From Porphyra umbilicalis (lineage: Eukaryota > Rhodophyta > Bangiophyceae > Bangiales > Bangiaceae): a DNA stretch of 64,000 nt. Below are positions 1 through 11,429 of this stretch, piece by piece (the stretch's first letter is position 1; each line of letters begins with the position of its first letter). The position numbers were made by a program, and so were the translations under genes. The notes beneath the pieces were generated by a model. The model saw only the letters and a list, made by a program, of their open reading frames with translations, ran no database searches and was not told the DNA's origin. The DNA is taken from NCBI GenBank assembly GCA_002049455.2, contig KV918910.1, positions 1 to 64,000 on the forward strand, given 5' to 3'.

Positions 1-532
1 GCCCCTGCCGCAGTCGTGGCGGCCGTAACACCCGCCGACGACCGCCCCTCCGGGGCGGCGGCAGACGACGCGGCGCACGCCGCCACCGGCACGCGGTCGC
101 CACCGGCAGGCAACACCACCCGCCGGCGGCCCGGCGTCCAGTCGGCGGTCACGACGGCCACGGCGGCGCCGAGCGGCGCGTCGAGGCCAACGACCGAGTC
201 GGTGCCGCCGCCGCCGCGGGCAGCGGTGGAGGCGGAGACGGCGGCGGCGGCGGCGCTGCCGCCGCGCAGGCCGTCGCCGCCAGTCGCGCCGCGGTCGTCG
301 CCGAGCAGCGACGGTGACGGGGGGGGGAGGCGGCCGCTTGCCACCCCCGGCGCCCACGTCGGCAGCGGCGGCGGCGCCGCGGCCGCCGCGGCCGCCGCGC
401 CGCGGGCGTCCGACTTGGGCGACCGCCGCGGCGGCGGGGGCGGCCACGCGAGCGGCGCGAGCGACGCGCGCGTCGGGCGGCGCGCCGCGGTCGCGCGCCG
501 CCGACCGTCGGCGGGCGTCGACGCCATGCTGC
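1..532. other. GC-rich low-complexity sequence, no supportable gene
   Basis: This stretch is extremely rich in GCC/GCG triplets. Both strands stay open for long distances and translate only as Ala/Arg/Pro/Gly runs. I see no recognisable domain, splice pattern or RNA gene. Confidence 0.5.
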
Positions 533-3315
533 TCACGCTCGCCTCCCCGCGGGGCCGGCGGGTGGCCGCAGAAGGGGGGGGGGAGGCGGGTGCCGCGGGC
601 GCGGCGGCGCCGTAGGGGGGGGGGTCGCCCCGCGAGGGGGGGGGGGGGCGCGCTCCGCGGTGGCCGCCGCCGGCGCGGCCGCCGCTGCCGATGCCGCTAC
701 CGCGCGAGCGCCGGGTGCTGCGTCTGCAGGCGCCGACGGCGCGGGCGCGGGCGCGACCGCCCCGGCGGCGGGCACCGCCGCTGCCGCCGGCGCGTCTTGC
801 CTCCACGGGCGGACGGCGGGGGGCGGGGGTGCGGGCGCCAGCGCCGCCGCCGCCGCCGCCGCGACCGCCGGCACGACGTCGGCCATGGGGGCACGCCCGC
901 CACCGTCGCCGCCCACGGGGGTCCCCCACCCCGCCGACAGCCCCGCGGCGCTGCCCGCACACCCCTCATCCGAGGTGTACCCACCGTCGACACGGGTGGC
1001 ACCTCCCCCCTCGGGCGCGCCCGCGGCCGTGGGGCCGCCAGTTTGACGGGTGCTCGGGGTGTTGCGCCCGCTGACGGCGCCCGCCCGGGCGCCGCTGTCG
1101 TCCTCGTCGTCGCCGCCGTCTGCCACCGACACGCTGCCGGCGCTCTCATACGTCGAGTTGCCGCTGACGCCCGGCGTGCCGCCGCCGCCATCCGCGCTGG
1201 CGCCGGTGCGGTAGCTATCGCTGCCGCCATCCGCGCTGCCGCCGGCGCGGTGACTGTCGGCCGCCGCGACAGCACGGCGGGCCACGGCGCTGCCGCTGCG
1301 GCCGGCGGTGGACGCTGACGCGGCGCCGCCTGCACGGGGGGGGGAGGGGGCGGCGACTGCAGAGCCGCTGCCGCGGCCGCCGCGACCGCTGCCGTTGTGC
1401 GTCGCGGCGGCCGCCGGCGCAGACGAGCCGCCCCAGCCGCGTCCGCCCGCCGCGTCGGCGGCGGGTGGCGGCGGCGCGAGCGCACCACCGACCGCCGGCG
1501 GTGCCGGTGCCGGCGGCGCCGCCGGCGGCGGCGCCGCGGGCGCCGCCTCGGCGGCGACGGGCCCCCCGTCGCCGCCATGGCCGCAGAGTAGTAGCGCCCC
1601 TCCCGCTGCTGCAGCGGGGCGGCGCCCGCCGCCCGCCCCGTCGGCACAGTCCCCCCCGCCGCAAGGGCCATGCGGCTGTCGACACCCGCGGGCGGCGGCA
1701 CCACCCCCTCCATGGCATCCCCGGCCCGCTGCCCCACCGCCGACACAGGGCCCTGGAGGGGGCGCGCGTGCGGCGGCGCCGCCGCCGCCGCCGCGCACGC
1801 CGGCCCCGCCCGCACGACGGCGCCGAGGAGCGCCAGCGACGGCGCGCGCACGGGGGCGGGCGGGGAGGAGACCGCCCCCAGACCGTCGGTCGTCACCCCC
1901 GCCACCGACGACGGGGCGCTCGGCGGGGGGGGGCCGCCCCACACGGGCACCGCCGGCGACGCGCTGCCGCCCTGCCCCGCCGTGCTGTCGTCGACGGCCG
2001 CCGACGTGGCGGCGGCCGCGCCCGCTGCGGCGGCGGCGGCGGCGGCAGCGCTGTGGCTCGTCGCCATGGAGGGGGGGGCGCTCGGCCGCGGCGGCGCCCC
2101 GGGGGCGGTGGCCCCGCCCGCCGCCACGCGGGCAAAGGACGCCCCGGCGGGGGCGGTGCCGACCGACTCTTCCGCGTTGGCCGAGCCGCTGGCGGCGGTA
2201 CCCGCCGCCGGCGCCGCCGCGCCAGCCGCCGCAGCCGCCACGACGCCGCCGCTCGCCGGCGACGCGCCGCACGCGTCGCCCCCCGACGCGGCACGCAAAA
2301 ATGCACGGCCCGCCGCGCGCGGCGGCGGCGCGCCACGGCCGCGGCGCGCGCCCACCGCGTCGGCAGCGACGGGGCGGCGGCGAACCCCCCCCCCCGCCCC
2401 CCCCCGTCACTCGCGGCGGTGCGGTCGCTCGACGACGACAGCGTCGCCGTCGCCGCCGACGCGCCGCCGCCGTCGACGGCGCCGTCCCGCCCCCCGCCGC
2501 CGCCGCCGCCGTCGGTCGCCCAACTGCCGCTGGCGGTGCTCTTGTCGAGCACCGCCAGTCCCGGGGCGGGCGCCGCCGCCGCGCCGGCGGCGGCGGCGGC
2601 GGCGGCGGGCGAGCCCGACAACGACGGGGTCGGCGACGCGTACGCGCTGGCGGCGGCGGCGGCGCCGCCCGACCCGCCCGACGCGGGGCGCGTCGAGGAG
2701 CGCCACGGGCGCCGCGAGCACCAAGTCAATGGCCATGGCCACGTCGCCACCGGCGTCACCGGCAGGGGCCACGCCCCCCGCCGGCCCCGCGGCGGCGCCC
2801 AAATTGACGAGCGCCAGCAGCGGGCCGCCGGTCGCCGGCTCGCCGCCGGCGCCGCCGGCCCCCACCCGACCGCGGGGCGTCTGCTCGGTCGCCGACGAGA
2901 GGGGCCCGCCGCCGCCCGCCGCCGCTGCCGCCGCCGCGCCGGCGCCCCCCGTGGCCCGCAGCTGCGGCGACAGCGGGAGGTCGTCGAGCGAGCCGCCCCC
3001 GCCGTCGGCGGCGGGCGCCTCGGCGGCGCCCGCCGCCCACAGGGGCGGCGCCGGGGACCCCGTCGGCGACGGGCTGCGCTTGTGCCCGCCGCCGCCGCCG
3101 AAGGGGCTGCCGCGGGTGCTCTTGGAGGCGGCGGCGGCGGCGGCGGCCTTGCCCCCGCGCCGGGGCGCGGCAGACGCCTTGCCACCCCCGCCGGCGGGGG
3201 CCTTGACCGTCGCGCCCGCCGCCCGCCCGCGGCCGCGTGCGCGCCGTCCGCCGCCACGCGCGGCGCCCGTGTCGCCGGCGCCCCCCGGCGGCGGCGCGTC
3301 GCCAGCGTCTGACAT
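533..3315 (-). CDS. Possible continuation of a low-complexity protein, frame-broken
   Basis: Segments that look like real protein (Ser/Thr/Asp/Glu-containing, such as SLDDLPLSPQLRATG, VDGGYTSDEG and DGGDDEDDSG) occur on the minus strand. They move between frames near 2690, 2350 and 1570. Some switches lie at C or G runs, so they could be indels in sequence or assembly, or short introns I cannot define. No conserved domain is visible; composition is dominated by Ala, Gly and Pro. It may be the downstream part of the frame starting at 4366, because the frame switch near 3316 also sits at a run of five G. The alternative is that the whole region is non-coding and merely open because of base composition. 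Confidence 0.25.
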
Positions 3316-4366
3316 CCCCCTCGGAAGCCGCCGCGTCTGCGTCAGCGTCTGCCGCCGCCGCCGCCGCGACGGCGGCGGTGGCGACAGCGGCGGCGGGCCC
3401 CCGCACCGGCGGCGGGACGGGCGGTCGGCTGCCGACGCGTTTGCCCGACCGCAGCTGGTGGGCGGGAAAGGACGGCGCGTCGTCATCGGCGGGCGTCGGC
3501 GTCGCCCCCCGCCGGCCGCTGTGGATGGTGCGCGCCGTGTCGTCGGACGTGTCGCTGTCCGCGTCGGCGGCCGCGTCGGCCGCTGGGGCGTCGGCGGCGG
3601 CGGGCCCACGCCGCCGCCGCTTGGACCGCCGCTCCCCGCCGGCCGCCTCGGCCGCCGCTGCCGCGTCGCTCGGGTCGGGGGTCTCGGCCCGCCGCGCGCG
3701 GGTGCGCTTGGCGGGCGTGTCTGCGGCAGCGGCCGCCGCCGCAGCTGCCGCTGCCGCTGCCGCCGCCGCCGCCGCCGATGCCGCTGCCGCCCCCGCCGGC
3801 GGCCGCACCGCGTGCGACCCGTCGGTCGTGGCGTCGTCTGGCAGCGCCAGTCGCCGGCGGGTGGTCGTCCGGGCCCCCGCCGCCGCCGCCGCCGCCGCCG
3901 CGGCGGCGGCCGGCGTCACAGACCGCCGCGGGCGGCGGTGGGACAGGAGCCCCCGCGGGTAGTCGCTCGGCGGCACCATCTCCGCGTTGCCCCCCGAGCG
4001 GAGCGAGTAGCGCCCCGAGCGGAGGGAGTAGTGGGAGGAGGAGGGCGTCGGTGAGCCGACGCCGCGCGGGCGCGCGCGCACGGGCGTGCCCGCGGCGGGC
4101 GATCTCACCGAGGGGGAGGGGGAGGGGGAGCTGGGGGGGGGTCCCCCGCGTCGCGGCCGCCGCGCCGACTCCGCATGATGGTGATGGGGGGGGGGGGGGG
4201 GGGGGGGAACCACAACGCAAGGGGGGTGGTGGAAGGGGGACGGGGGGAAGGGAAAGACCGCTGACGTGCGTGACGTAGACGGCACACGGCCGGGGCGACG
4301 GGCTTGCCGAGCCACGCGGGGTCGGCAGGCCGGCAGGCGCGGGTGGCACGCCACGCGCGTGGCGGG
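3316..4366 (-). CDS. Possible basic, low-complexity nuclear protein (N-terminal part)
   Basis: The minus-strand frame from the ATG at 4366 runs without a stop past 3316. The peptide has features not expected of a random GC-rich frame: a repeated short motif (YSLRSG twice in tandem, then HQLRSGKR further on), basic clusters resembling nuclear localisation signals (PAKRTRARR, RRSKRRRRG), and acidic Ser/Asp-rich stretches (DADSDTSDD). A run of about twenty alanines lies between them. I recognise no enzyme domain. A chromatin-associated or other nuclear protein would fit the composition, but this is inference. The frame changes at the GGGGG run near 3316, so the true C-terminus is not defined here. 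Confidence 0.35.
4186..4207. repeat. Poly-G tract, 22 bases
   Basis: This is an uninterrupted run of 22 G on the plus strand. It is one of seven mononucleotide tracts of 18 or more G/C in the window and a likely site of length error in sequencing. Confidence 0.95.
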
Positions 4367-6208
4367 CATGTAGTATTTGGAAGGCTCGATCACGTACCGT
4401 TTTTTGGTGCGGAGACGCGCTCTCAGCTCTCCGCGCCCAGCCACCGGGTCACCACCGCCCCGTCTTCTCCAACATCAGTAGGCGCCGGTAATTTTCTCCC
4501 GCCCGCCAGTCGCCCGAGGGGCAAGTGTCTCTGCTCTGTAGCTACCGCCGCGGCAGCGGCGACCGCCCGCGTTATGGCGGTCGTGGCGGGCGTGTCATTT
4601 GACGAGGGTGCGGCGGCCGTTTAGGCGGCGACTAAGGCCCGTGTGGCTGCTGTTGGGCGGGCGTCGAGCGGGTGTCGAGCACAACGGCCGCCGCCTCTCC
4701 CCCCATCAAGATCAATGGCCAGCCGGCGGCGACGCCGCTGGTGGCGCGCGGCGTCGCCGCGGTCGCCAATGCACGGGAGATCAGCGACGCGCGGCGGGGG
4801 TTGGAGGGGGGAACAAGGTGCGCGTGTGCGTGCGGGTGGCCACGGCGGTGGTGGGCATGGTGGCAAGGGGCGGCGGCCGTGGCCGCAACGCCTGGGCCAG
4901 TGCCCCCATCTGGTGGGTGAGCGCCGCGCGGCCGTCGTCGTCGTTGACTGCCGCCACGTCCCACCGCAAGATTTAGCGGGAGTAAAGGGCTGCATCGACT
5001 GCGTGTTCCGCAGGGAGGCGGGCGCCGCGAGGCAGTCTTCGGCGTCAGCGCCCCCCCCAGCGCAAAATGTGTCGGCCGACCGGCGGCGAAACCGTGTGTG
5101 GCGGACGGCGTGGCCGTCACCGACGACGCGCAGACGGTCGTTGTCGCGCGGCGGGGGGTGGCGGGCACTTGGTGCTAGCCAGGTGTGGCGGCGGCGGCGA
5201 CCGCGGCAAGAGGTGGCGGCGATGACGGCGGTGGCGGTTGGCGGCGATGCTGGTCGCGGCGGCGACACGCGCCTGTAGCGTGCAGTCGCGCTGTAGCCGG
5301 GCCTCAGCGCCGCCGCACCCGACGCCGAAGACGTATGGCCGCTCGCATCGGCGCTGGCGCCTCACACCGCCGACGGCATTGCAAACACGATCTTGCCCAC
5401 CGGGGCCCTGCTGCTTGCACAGCCGCCGCTCCCGCCCGGCTTCCCCCGTCGACGGCCGCCGCGGCCGTCGCCGCGTCTGATCCGCTGCCCATGCGGGTGG
5501 GCGCTGCCGGTGCGGGGCCCGCCGTCGTCTATCTAGCCCGTTCCCGACACAGGCGGCGCCGCCGATTCCACGGCCGTTGGCCATTGGCGGCGGGCACCCT
5601 CATCTTTCTCGTCCCCGCGCCAGCCTACCCCAATGGGAGCGTACCCCGACGCGCTGACCGCGGTGAGCCAGTGTGGCGCCCGCGGCTCTTGCTGCCCTCG
5701 TTGCCCGCAGGGCGGCCGATGTGCAGTGTCGAATCGAGCCGGCGGTGTCGGCGGCGGCGGCGATGGCCCATGCAGGGACAGTCACGCCTGCCGCCTGCGC
5801 CGCGGCGGTGGCTGCGGCGATGAGATGGTCGGTGAGTGCAGCCACCCCGGTGGGGCGGGAGTGGGGGGTGGCGCTGTGCGGCACCGCGGCGGTTACCAGC
5901 CTCGCTTTGGGCGTAGATCAGGGACGTGGCGGTGGCGATGGAGGTGGCGAAATGGGCCGTTAAGAAGAGGGTCTGGGGGCAATGACGGGCGTGGGGGAGA
6001 GCCTACTGCTCTCAGACGGGTGTTGTTGCTTCCGCATACGCGCACGATGGCGCTGATACAGGTTTTTTGTGGTTCGTTCGCAGCCAGGGATAGAGGGCTT
6101 GCTGATGGGCTGAAGGAAGGATACCATCCGGCGCGGCGTGCTTGGTCGAGGGCGAGCACGGTCGAGGAGCACGTGGGCAACGACACATTCGCCAGTCCGT
6201 GGGCGCGG
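4367..6208. other. GC-rich spacer without recognisable gene
   Basis: Overlapping open frames exist on both strands, but none shows a domain, consistent composition or plausible start context. I see no RNA gene. Confidence 0.4.
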
Positions 6209-7231
6209 CTAAGCGGCACCATCGGTAGCAACGGATTCACCCGGCTCCTCCGCCGGCAGCTTGTCGATGTCATCGAAGATGACGGCGCGGCCTTGGAGAT
6301 CTCCAGCGACCGTCATGCGCTGTTCCTTCGACACGTAACCTTTTGTCGTGGCCCCGTCGAAGTCGAACAAGACGGCCCTCTGCCCGTCGTCGGTGACCAT
6401 GATGTTTGAAGTCTTGGCATCTCCCCAAACCTTGCTCTGTTTGTGCAGGTAGTCCATAGCCGACGTTACCTGCTCCTTCCATTGCTCCGCATGGGCCTTG
6501 GTCGCCGACGTCACGTTGTTGAGGGTGCGGCCAGGGAGAAAGGAAAACAGAATCCCATCAATCCACCCCTTCTTGGGCCCCACTACACCGCACAGACCGA
6601 CAATCGATGGGTGCGGCTCGAGGTCACCCAGGGTGGCAATCTCCTGCTCGAAGCTCTGGCCTTGGTGGTAGTGGTAGATTTGCTTCAGAATCATAGTGGT
6701 GCCACCCGACTTGACCTTGAAGATGTGGCGAGCGACCACGGCCTGAAGCGTGAGCTCGTCTGGGCGAAACACGCGCAGCGTCGGGTACACGTTTGCCACA
6801 GGTTCCGTGCTGTAACAACTCTGCACGTCGTCGTCGATGGCCACCAGCTGGCCGCCCACGGTGCGCACTTGCTTCTTCCGGGGTGCACCTTGAAAGTAGA
6901 GCGGATGCTTCACCCACGAGGGGTACTCCCACTTGCCCGGCTTCGCCCACAGGGCAATGTTGTCGTCAAGCAGGTCGTGGCACGCGTAGACGCGCGTGGA
7001 ATAGTTGGTGCCGTTCTCAACGTCCGACAATGCCCGGTTCCACCCCAAGGGGGCGGCGTCCAGGGCCGTGTTCTCCGCACAAACACCATCCTTTACCTCC
7101 CTGTTTCTCACCAAGGTGATCTCGTAGCGCACACCGTCCCAGCACAGCTCGATGAGCGCCGTGTTGTGCGTCACATCACCGTCCTTCAGCTGGGTCGCGT
7201 TCCTCCGTGCGCGTTTCCGACCTTCCGCCAT
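6209..7231 (-). CDS. Protein kinase-like protein with truncated C-lobe
   Basis: The gene encodes a single-exon protein of 340 residues. ATG at 7231 is chosen over the GTG at 7234. Residues 1 to about 165 form an N-terminal region I do not recognise, beginning with a basic cluster (EGRKRARR). From about residue 166 a kinase fold is readable: a lysine in MILKQ near 183 (beta-3 Lys), a following Glu in EQEIATL (alpha-C), a hinge-like DGILFSFLPG, a catalytic loop VWGDAKTSNIMV near 268-279 (HRD replaced by WGD; Asp, Lys and Asn kept), and a metal-binding LFDFDG near 288-293 (DFG read as DFD). Only about 50 residues follow, ending in an acidic tail, so most of the C-lobe is missing. It could be an atypical small kinase, a pseudokinase or a truncated copy. 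The start of its C-lobe looks intact; the rest is absent rather than frameshifted. Confidence 0.7.
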   Translation of the reverse strand: MAEGRKRARRNATQLKDGDVTHNTALIELCWDGVRYEITLVRNREVKDGVCAENTALDAAPLGWNRALSDVENGTNYSTRVYACHDLLDDNIALWAKPGKWEYPSWVKHPLYFQGAPRKKQVRTVGGQLVAIDDDVQSCYSTEPVANVYPTLRVFRPDELTLQAVVARHIFKVKSGGTTMILKQIYHYHQGQSFEQEIATLGDLEPHPSIVGLCGVVGPKKGWIDGILFSFLPGRTLNNVTSATKAHAEQWKEQVTSAMDYLHKQSKVWGDAKTSNIMVTDDGQRAVLFDFDGATTKGYVSKEQRMTVAGDLQGRAVIFDDIDKLPAEEPGESVATDGAA

Positions 7232-7502
7232 CACGACCGCCGACCAGAGAAGTCGCTAGCGACGGGATGACGGCAGGCGACAAGGTGGTGGTCGTTGCGG
7301 TTGTGCCGGCGGGCGACGCGCTGGCAACCGCGGAGCTTGTGCCGGCAATCCGCCGGACGGCGGCCGCGGAGGTCGGTGTGCCGGCAGTCGACAGGAGGGG
7401 GGCCGCCGGGGCCGTGAGAGCGGGCGACGAGGTGTTGGTGGAAAGTAGAGTAGTGCGAAATTACACTCGGTTAGTCTACGCTCCCCAATGGGTCATGAGT
7501 GG

Positions 7503-7518
7503 AGGTCTACGTAGACCT
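7503..7518. repeat. Perfect 16-bp palindrome containing TACGTA
   Basis: AGGTCTACGTAGACCT is a perfect palindrome. The shorter word GTCTACGCTCCC lies on each side of it (near 7472 and 7547). TACGTA is a known bZIP core (A-box), but no gene nearby lets me assign a role. Confidence 0.6.
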
Positions 7519-9399
7519 GCACGCACGGGCTGCATTCACACACAAGGTCTACGCTCCCACAACACCATTCAGGCCACACCAATCCCCCCCCCTGTCACAT
7601 GATCCCAGGCACGGGTCTCCAGGCTTGGAGTTACCGCACCGCAGGAGTGACGCCCAACTCCAAGTCTTCAACAGCTCTGCCTATCCGAGACACTCTATAG
7701 GATATATCCCAAGCGACGCGCAGCAAACGCTTCACCGTAACGATTATCGACATCCACAAGGTCAGAAGAATACCGGAACGGGGACACTGTGGCAATGACG
7801 ACCGTGGGGGTGCTGCTCAACGGCGGCGGGGACTGGCGGATGGACAGCGCGGTGGGGACCGTGGTGTGCGGGGAATGAGATGCTGGGGAGGGGGGGGGGG
7901 CTGAGGGGGGAGGGGGAAGCGGAGAGAGGGGAGCGGGGAGCGGGGAGCTGGGGGAGGGGGGCGGAGAAGGGGGGGAGACAGGGCGCGGCGGTTCTGCGAC
8001 GGACACGGTGCTTGAGTCACCGGCCATGGAGGGCCAAGTTGGCCACTCCACGACAAGGGGCGGAGGTGGGGCGGAGGGGAGACGACAATGAGGGTCCATG
8101 GAAGGGCATCTGTCTAGTAAAAAGAAAAGCATAATAAAATACAGAAGAGGAGGCGGCCGGTCACGAGGGAGAGGGAGGGCGGGGTGGAGGCCTGGGGGAG
8201 GGCAGCACAGGGAGCGGGAGGGGGCATGTGTGGATGCTTGTTGACAGCGGTCGCGTGCGGAGGAGTACCTAGCGGCATGGCAGGCAAAAGCGAGGCTGGT
8301 CCATAGGGGGGGGGTGTGTGACCGTGGTGGTACGACTGGACGTCAATGACGTCCGGTGATGACGTCCGAGGCAGGACGAAGGCAGGTCGACGTCGATCAG
8401 GGAATGGCAGTTGCAGGCCTGCAAAGACCTGCGGGTGCCGGTCCCCTCGCCGCGATCGACTCAGTTTGGGCGGGCAAGTGACGCGGATCAGCACCCACAC
8501 ATCGGCGCTGTGATTGGTTAGATCTGAACCATTGTCGCCACTACAGACAATCTACACGCTGATTGGAGAAGACTTGGCGCCTGGATTATGCGCACTTCCG
8601 GAGCAGCCACCGCCCTGAGGGCCAAAGCGGGCTTTGGCAACGGCCCCATCACCTCTGCTTCTACCTGCCGCGTCCTCTTCCCCCGCCCCCACCGTCAGAT
8701 TGAACCACCCCTCCTGCGCCCGCCCCCCCCTCCCCCTCCGCCCCCCCCCGGGTCGACCCTCCGCCGCTTCGCACACAGCTTCCGCCGCGGTGTCCTAGAC
8801 TCCGACCGCCACCACCCGCCCCCTCTGCTGGAGCTGCGTCCCGCCCTCTTCCCCCCTGCGAACCGTGGTCCCGTCTTGTATTCTTCTGAGGGCCCCATAA
8901 TCTTGTTGTTGTACCTGCCTGCATCCCCCCCCCCTCCCTCCTCCGCTTACCCGTTGCCACGCTGGCCGCCACGCCTCAGCGGTTCTGTTGTATCCCCACC
9001 TCACTAGTACCGTTCACCGCTCTACCCACGCTCCGCAGAGCTTGTCTGGCACTGCCCATACGTCCCCGGTCCCCTGTTGCCTTCAATGGACCCGAGCGTC
9101 AGTCGCCAGGTGCAAAGCGACCGGCAACCTGCCTACCAGCCCCGTCACTGCCAGCGCGTGACAGGAAAGAGCATTCCAGACGGCCATATTTGACACACAA
9201 GCAAAACGGAATACTGATGCTTTCGGTTCCCACATCCCAACATGTGACTAAGAGCCGGTTCTATAGGAGGACGGCGGGGTGGACCCACCTCGCTCACTGT
9301 TCCTATAGGTGCGACTACCTGTGTTTGCTGTTCAAGTAAAGTACGAGTCGAGAGTTGAACTCCTTGACATACTGTCAGGCCCCCTGGTGTTCCGTCGGG
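7519..9399. other. Spacer with G/C-skewed tracts, no gene supported
   Basis: Long purine-rich (7880-8060) and pyrimidine-rich (8690-9000) tracts dominate. Open frames here translate only as skewed low-complexity peptides. Three TGACGT-type sites cluster at 8340-8365. I see nothing else that can be supported. Confidence 0.4.
8340..8365. promoter_or_regulatory. Cluster of three TGACGT (CRE/bZIP-type) half-sites
   Basis: TGACGT occurs at 8347-8352 and 8360-8365, and its complement ACGTCA at 8340-8345, all within 26 bp. TGACGT is a known bZIP recognition core. No adjacent gene is identified, so a regulatory role is only a possibility. Confidence 0.3.
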
Positions 9400-9548
9400 T
9401 CCTGTACGGAAGGTGGGGTTAGGACAGAGGCATGAATATGATTGGTGGAGGCATCTTGAGACGCTGTAAAGGAGGGGGTGTCTGAATGCGCCACGTTGAC
9501 ATGAAAGCCGCGCTTTATAGTATGGGGAGCAGGGTGGGGTTAGGATGC
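9400..9548 (+). repeat. Dispersed repeat module, copy 1
   Basis: The module begins with a GTCC..CGGAAGGTGGGGTTAGGA-type block (9400-9424) and ends with an AGTATGGG..GGTGGGGTTAGGAT block (about 9520-9546). A diverged copy of the same order lies in opposite orientation at 15792-15930. Internal sequence is only weakly conserved; a TGATTGG word is shared. The pair could be ends of an old 6.5-kb element or simply two dispersed copies. Confidence 0.55.
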
Positions 9549-9789
9549 GTCAGCCAATCAGATACCTCGTCACAAACCTTGTTCACATTTCTCGCGGGAT
9601 GCGAACAGCAGTGCACTGCCTGTGAATCCCGCCAAAAAACAGGCGCGCAGCGCCGCACCTTGCCCGCGCGCGCGCGCCGCCCCACGACGGCCTGATACCC
9701 CGCTGGCCAGTGGGTGGCGCTCGCCGGTGACGCGGCCTCACTCGGCGGCGGCGGGGAAGGGGGGATGGGGGCTTTCAGTGTGGAGGCTC

Positions 9790-10146
9790 CCCGGGCGGAC
9801 GTGGCGGGGGCGGCGGCGGCGGTGGCAGCGGCGGCGGCGGCGGTGGCCGGCGGGGAGGGGCGGCGGCGGCGCGCCGCCATCAGACTCTGCGGCCGCAGCA
9901 GGGTACGGGGTCCCGTGTGCGGCCGGTGTCGGAGGACTCGGCGACGGCGTCGGCAGCGATCGCGGGGTGGAGGTGGAGGGAAGCCGTCGTCGGTAGGCGC
10001 CCCGGGCGGACACGGCGGCGGCAGCCGGGGGGGCGGGGGACGGCAGCACGCACAGGCGACGCGGGCGGTCTCGGCGGCGGCAGCGGCGGCCGCGGCGGGG
10101 GAATGGGGAGGGGTGGGGGTATCGTCTGGAGGCCGCCCGGGCGGAC
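9790..10146 (+). repeat. Three spaced copies of a CCCGGGCGGAC module
   Basis: CCCGGGCGGAC followed by GGCGG occurs at 9790, 10001 and 10136 in a GC-rich block. Each copy is preceded by a related GGAGGC or GTAGGC word. Frames here are open on both strands, but the translations are low complexity, so I call only the repeat. Confidence 0.5.
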
Positions 10147-10745
10147 CTGGCGGCGGCGGTGGCGGCCGTGGAGGGGTTTAGAGGGGGGGGGGGACGCTTG
10201 TAGGCGCCTGTGGCGGATTTGGTGGGAACTGGTGGGGGCTTGTCGCCTGCAGGCGCCTCAGTCGAACTCGACGACGGTTGTCGCCGGCGCCGCCGACGCT
10301 GCCGCCAGCAGCAGTGCCGAGAGCGCCGCGTCTCCGCCGCCGCGTCAGGCGCGGCGGCGACGGCGGCCACGGGCAGGTGCGGCTGGCTCGCGAGGGCGAG
10401 CGCCGCGCCGAGACGCGGGGCCGAATCCGAGCCGGCGGGGAGCAAGGCAGCCGCCCGTCGGCGTGGTTGTTGGCCGTCTTGACGGCGGGGGGCGGGGCGA
10501 GGGCGCCGTCGCCGTGGCCTTTGCCGCCGCCGCCGAATCTGGCGGCGGGGCTACCGCCGCTACCGACCGGCCGGAAGACCGGCCGCCGCGTCCGCGTCGC
10601 CGGCGGGAGCGGCCGCCCCCCCGCTGCGGCAGCGTCCGCCCTCCCGGCGCCAAGGCGTAGACATGGTAATTAAGTCGATTCCATGTTATGAACTTTAGGC
10701 GCATGGACGGGCGGAATGCGCTGCCGCACCCGACCGCCGCGTGTA

Positions 10746-11373
10746 TGGTGCGTGTCCCAAAAATGAGACATGCGCGTTTTCTGAAGGACTGACACATCAC
10801 TGCACGGGGGCAGGTGGGGTGGGGTACGAGAAAATTCTCGACTGGCCTCCATGGAAAGAGCCTCTCCCGACACGTTCTTGGCTGACAACTCCTTAGTACC
10901 CGTCTGTGGGCACTGTTCTGTGGACCTCTCAGATAGCCCCAATCTTGGAGCCAGTCTTTTTCAGGTTCTTGGGGTTACAGGTTTGCAATGCCAAAGCTCA
11001 TGTGCTAACTGGAGCTTCGATGAGGGGTATCCTAAATCGTGTTTTCTTCACAGGGGGCTACATGCGGGTCTTTTTCACGTTTTTATTGGTAAGGTGGTGC
11101 CCTTTTCTTCGTGCACAAATTGTCAGCACATGCCTGCTCTAGTATCTGTGCATTTGATTGGGCCGCGTGATCGTCACCTGTCGAAGTTGCAATGAATGAC
11201 ACTTTCCCCCATGACACGTCAGGATGTGCCGCCTCTGATCACACTGTCAGGGGCTGTTCTGGAAGCACAGTGGGACCGAGTGGGTCACATTACATTATCG
11301 GACCGTTGTAGAAGGCCAGTGGGCCGAGAAAAAAAGAAAAAACCGCGATGTCTCATTTTTGGGACACGCACCA
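10746..11373. mobile_element. 628-bp MITE with 26-bp terminal inverted repeats and TA target site
   Basis: The left end starts TGGTGCGTGTCCCAAAAATG and continues to 10771. The right end (11348-11373) is its perfect reverse complement over 26 bp, and an imperfect match continues a further ten bases or so inward. TA dinucleotides sit immediately outside both ends (10744-10745 and 11374-11375), the target-site pattern of Tc1/mariner-type elements. The interior is far less GC-rich than its surroundings, has only short open frames and no transposase, so the element is non-autonomous. Perfect ends suggest fairly recent movement. The transposase near 27 kb belongs to a related superfamily, but I find no copy of these ends beside it. 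Confidence 0.85.
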
Positions 11374-11404
11374 TAGGATCTCAAGAGAAACGGACCCACG
11401 TTCT

Positions 11405-11429
11405 ATTCTAGAGATTAAACCTCTAGAAT
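11405..11429. repeat. Short hairpin beside the MITE
   Basis: ATTCTAGAG and its reverse complement CTCTAGAAT are separated by seven bases about 30 bp outside the right end of the MITE. It is a small stem-loop with no T-run that would suggest termination. Confidence 0.5.

Noticed and set aside
6443-7270. Plus-strand frame of 275 codons opposite the kinase gene
   Set aside because: It is antisense to readable kinase motifs and has no domain of its own.
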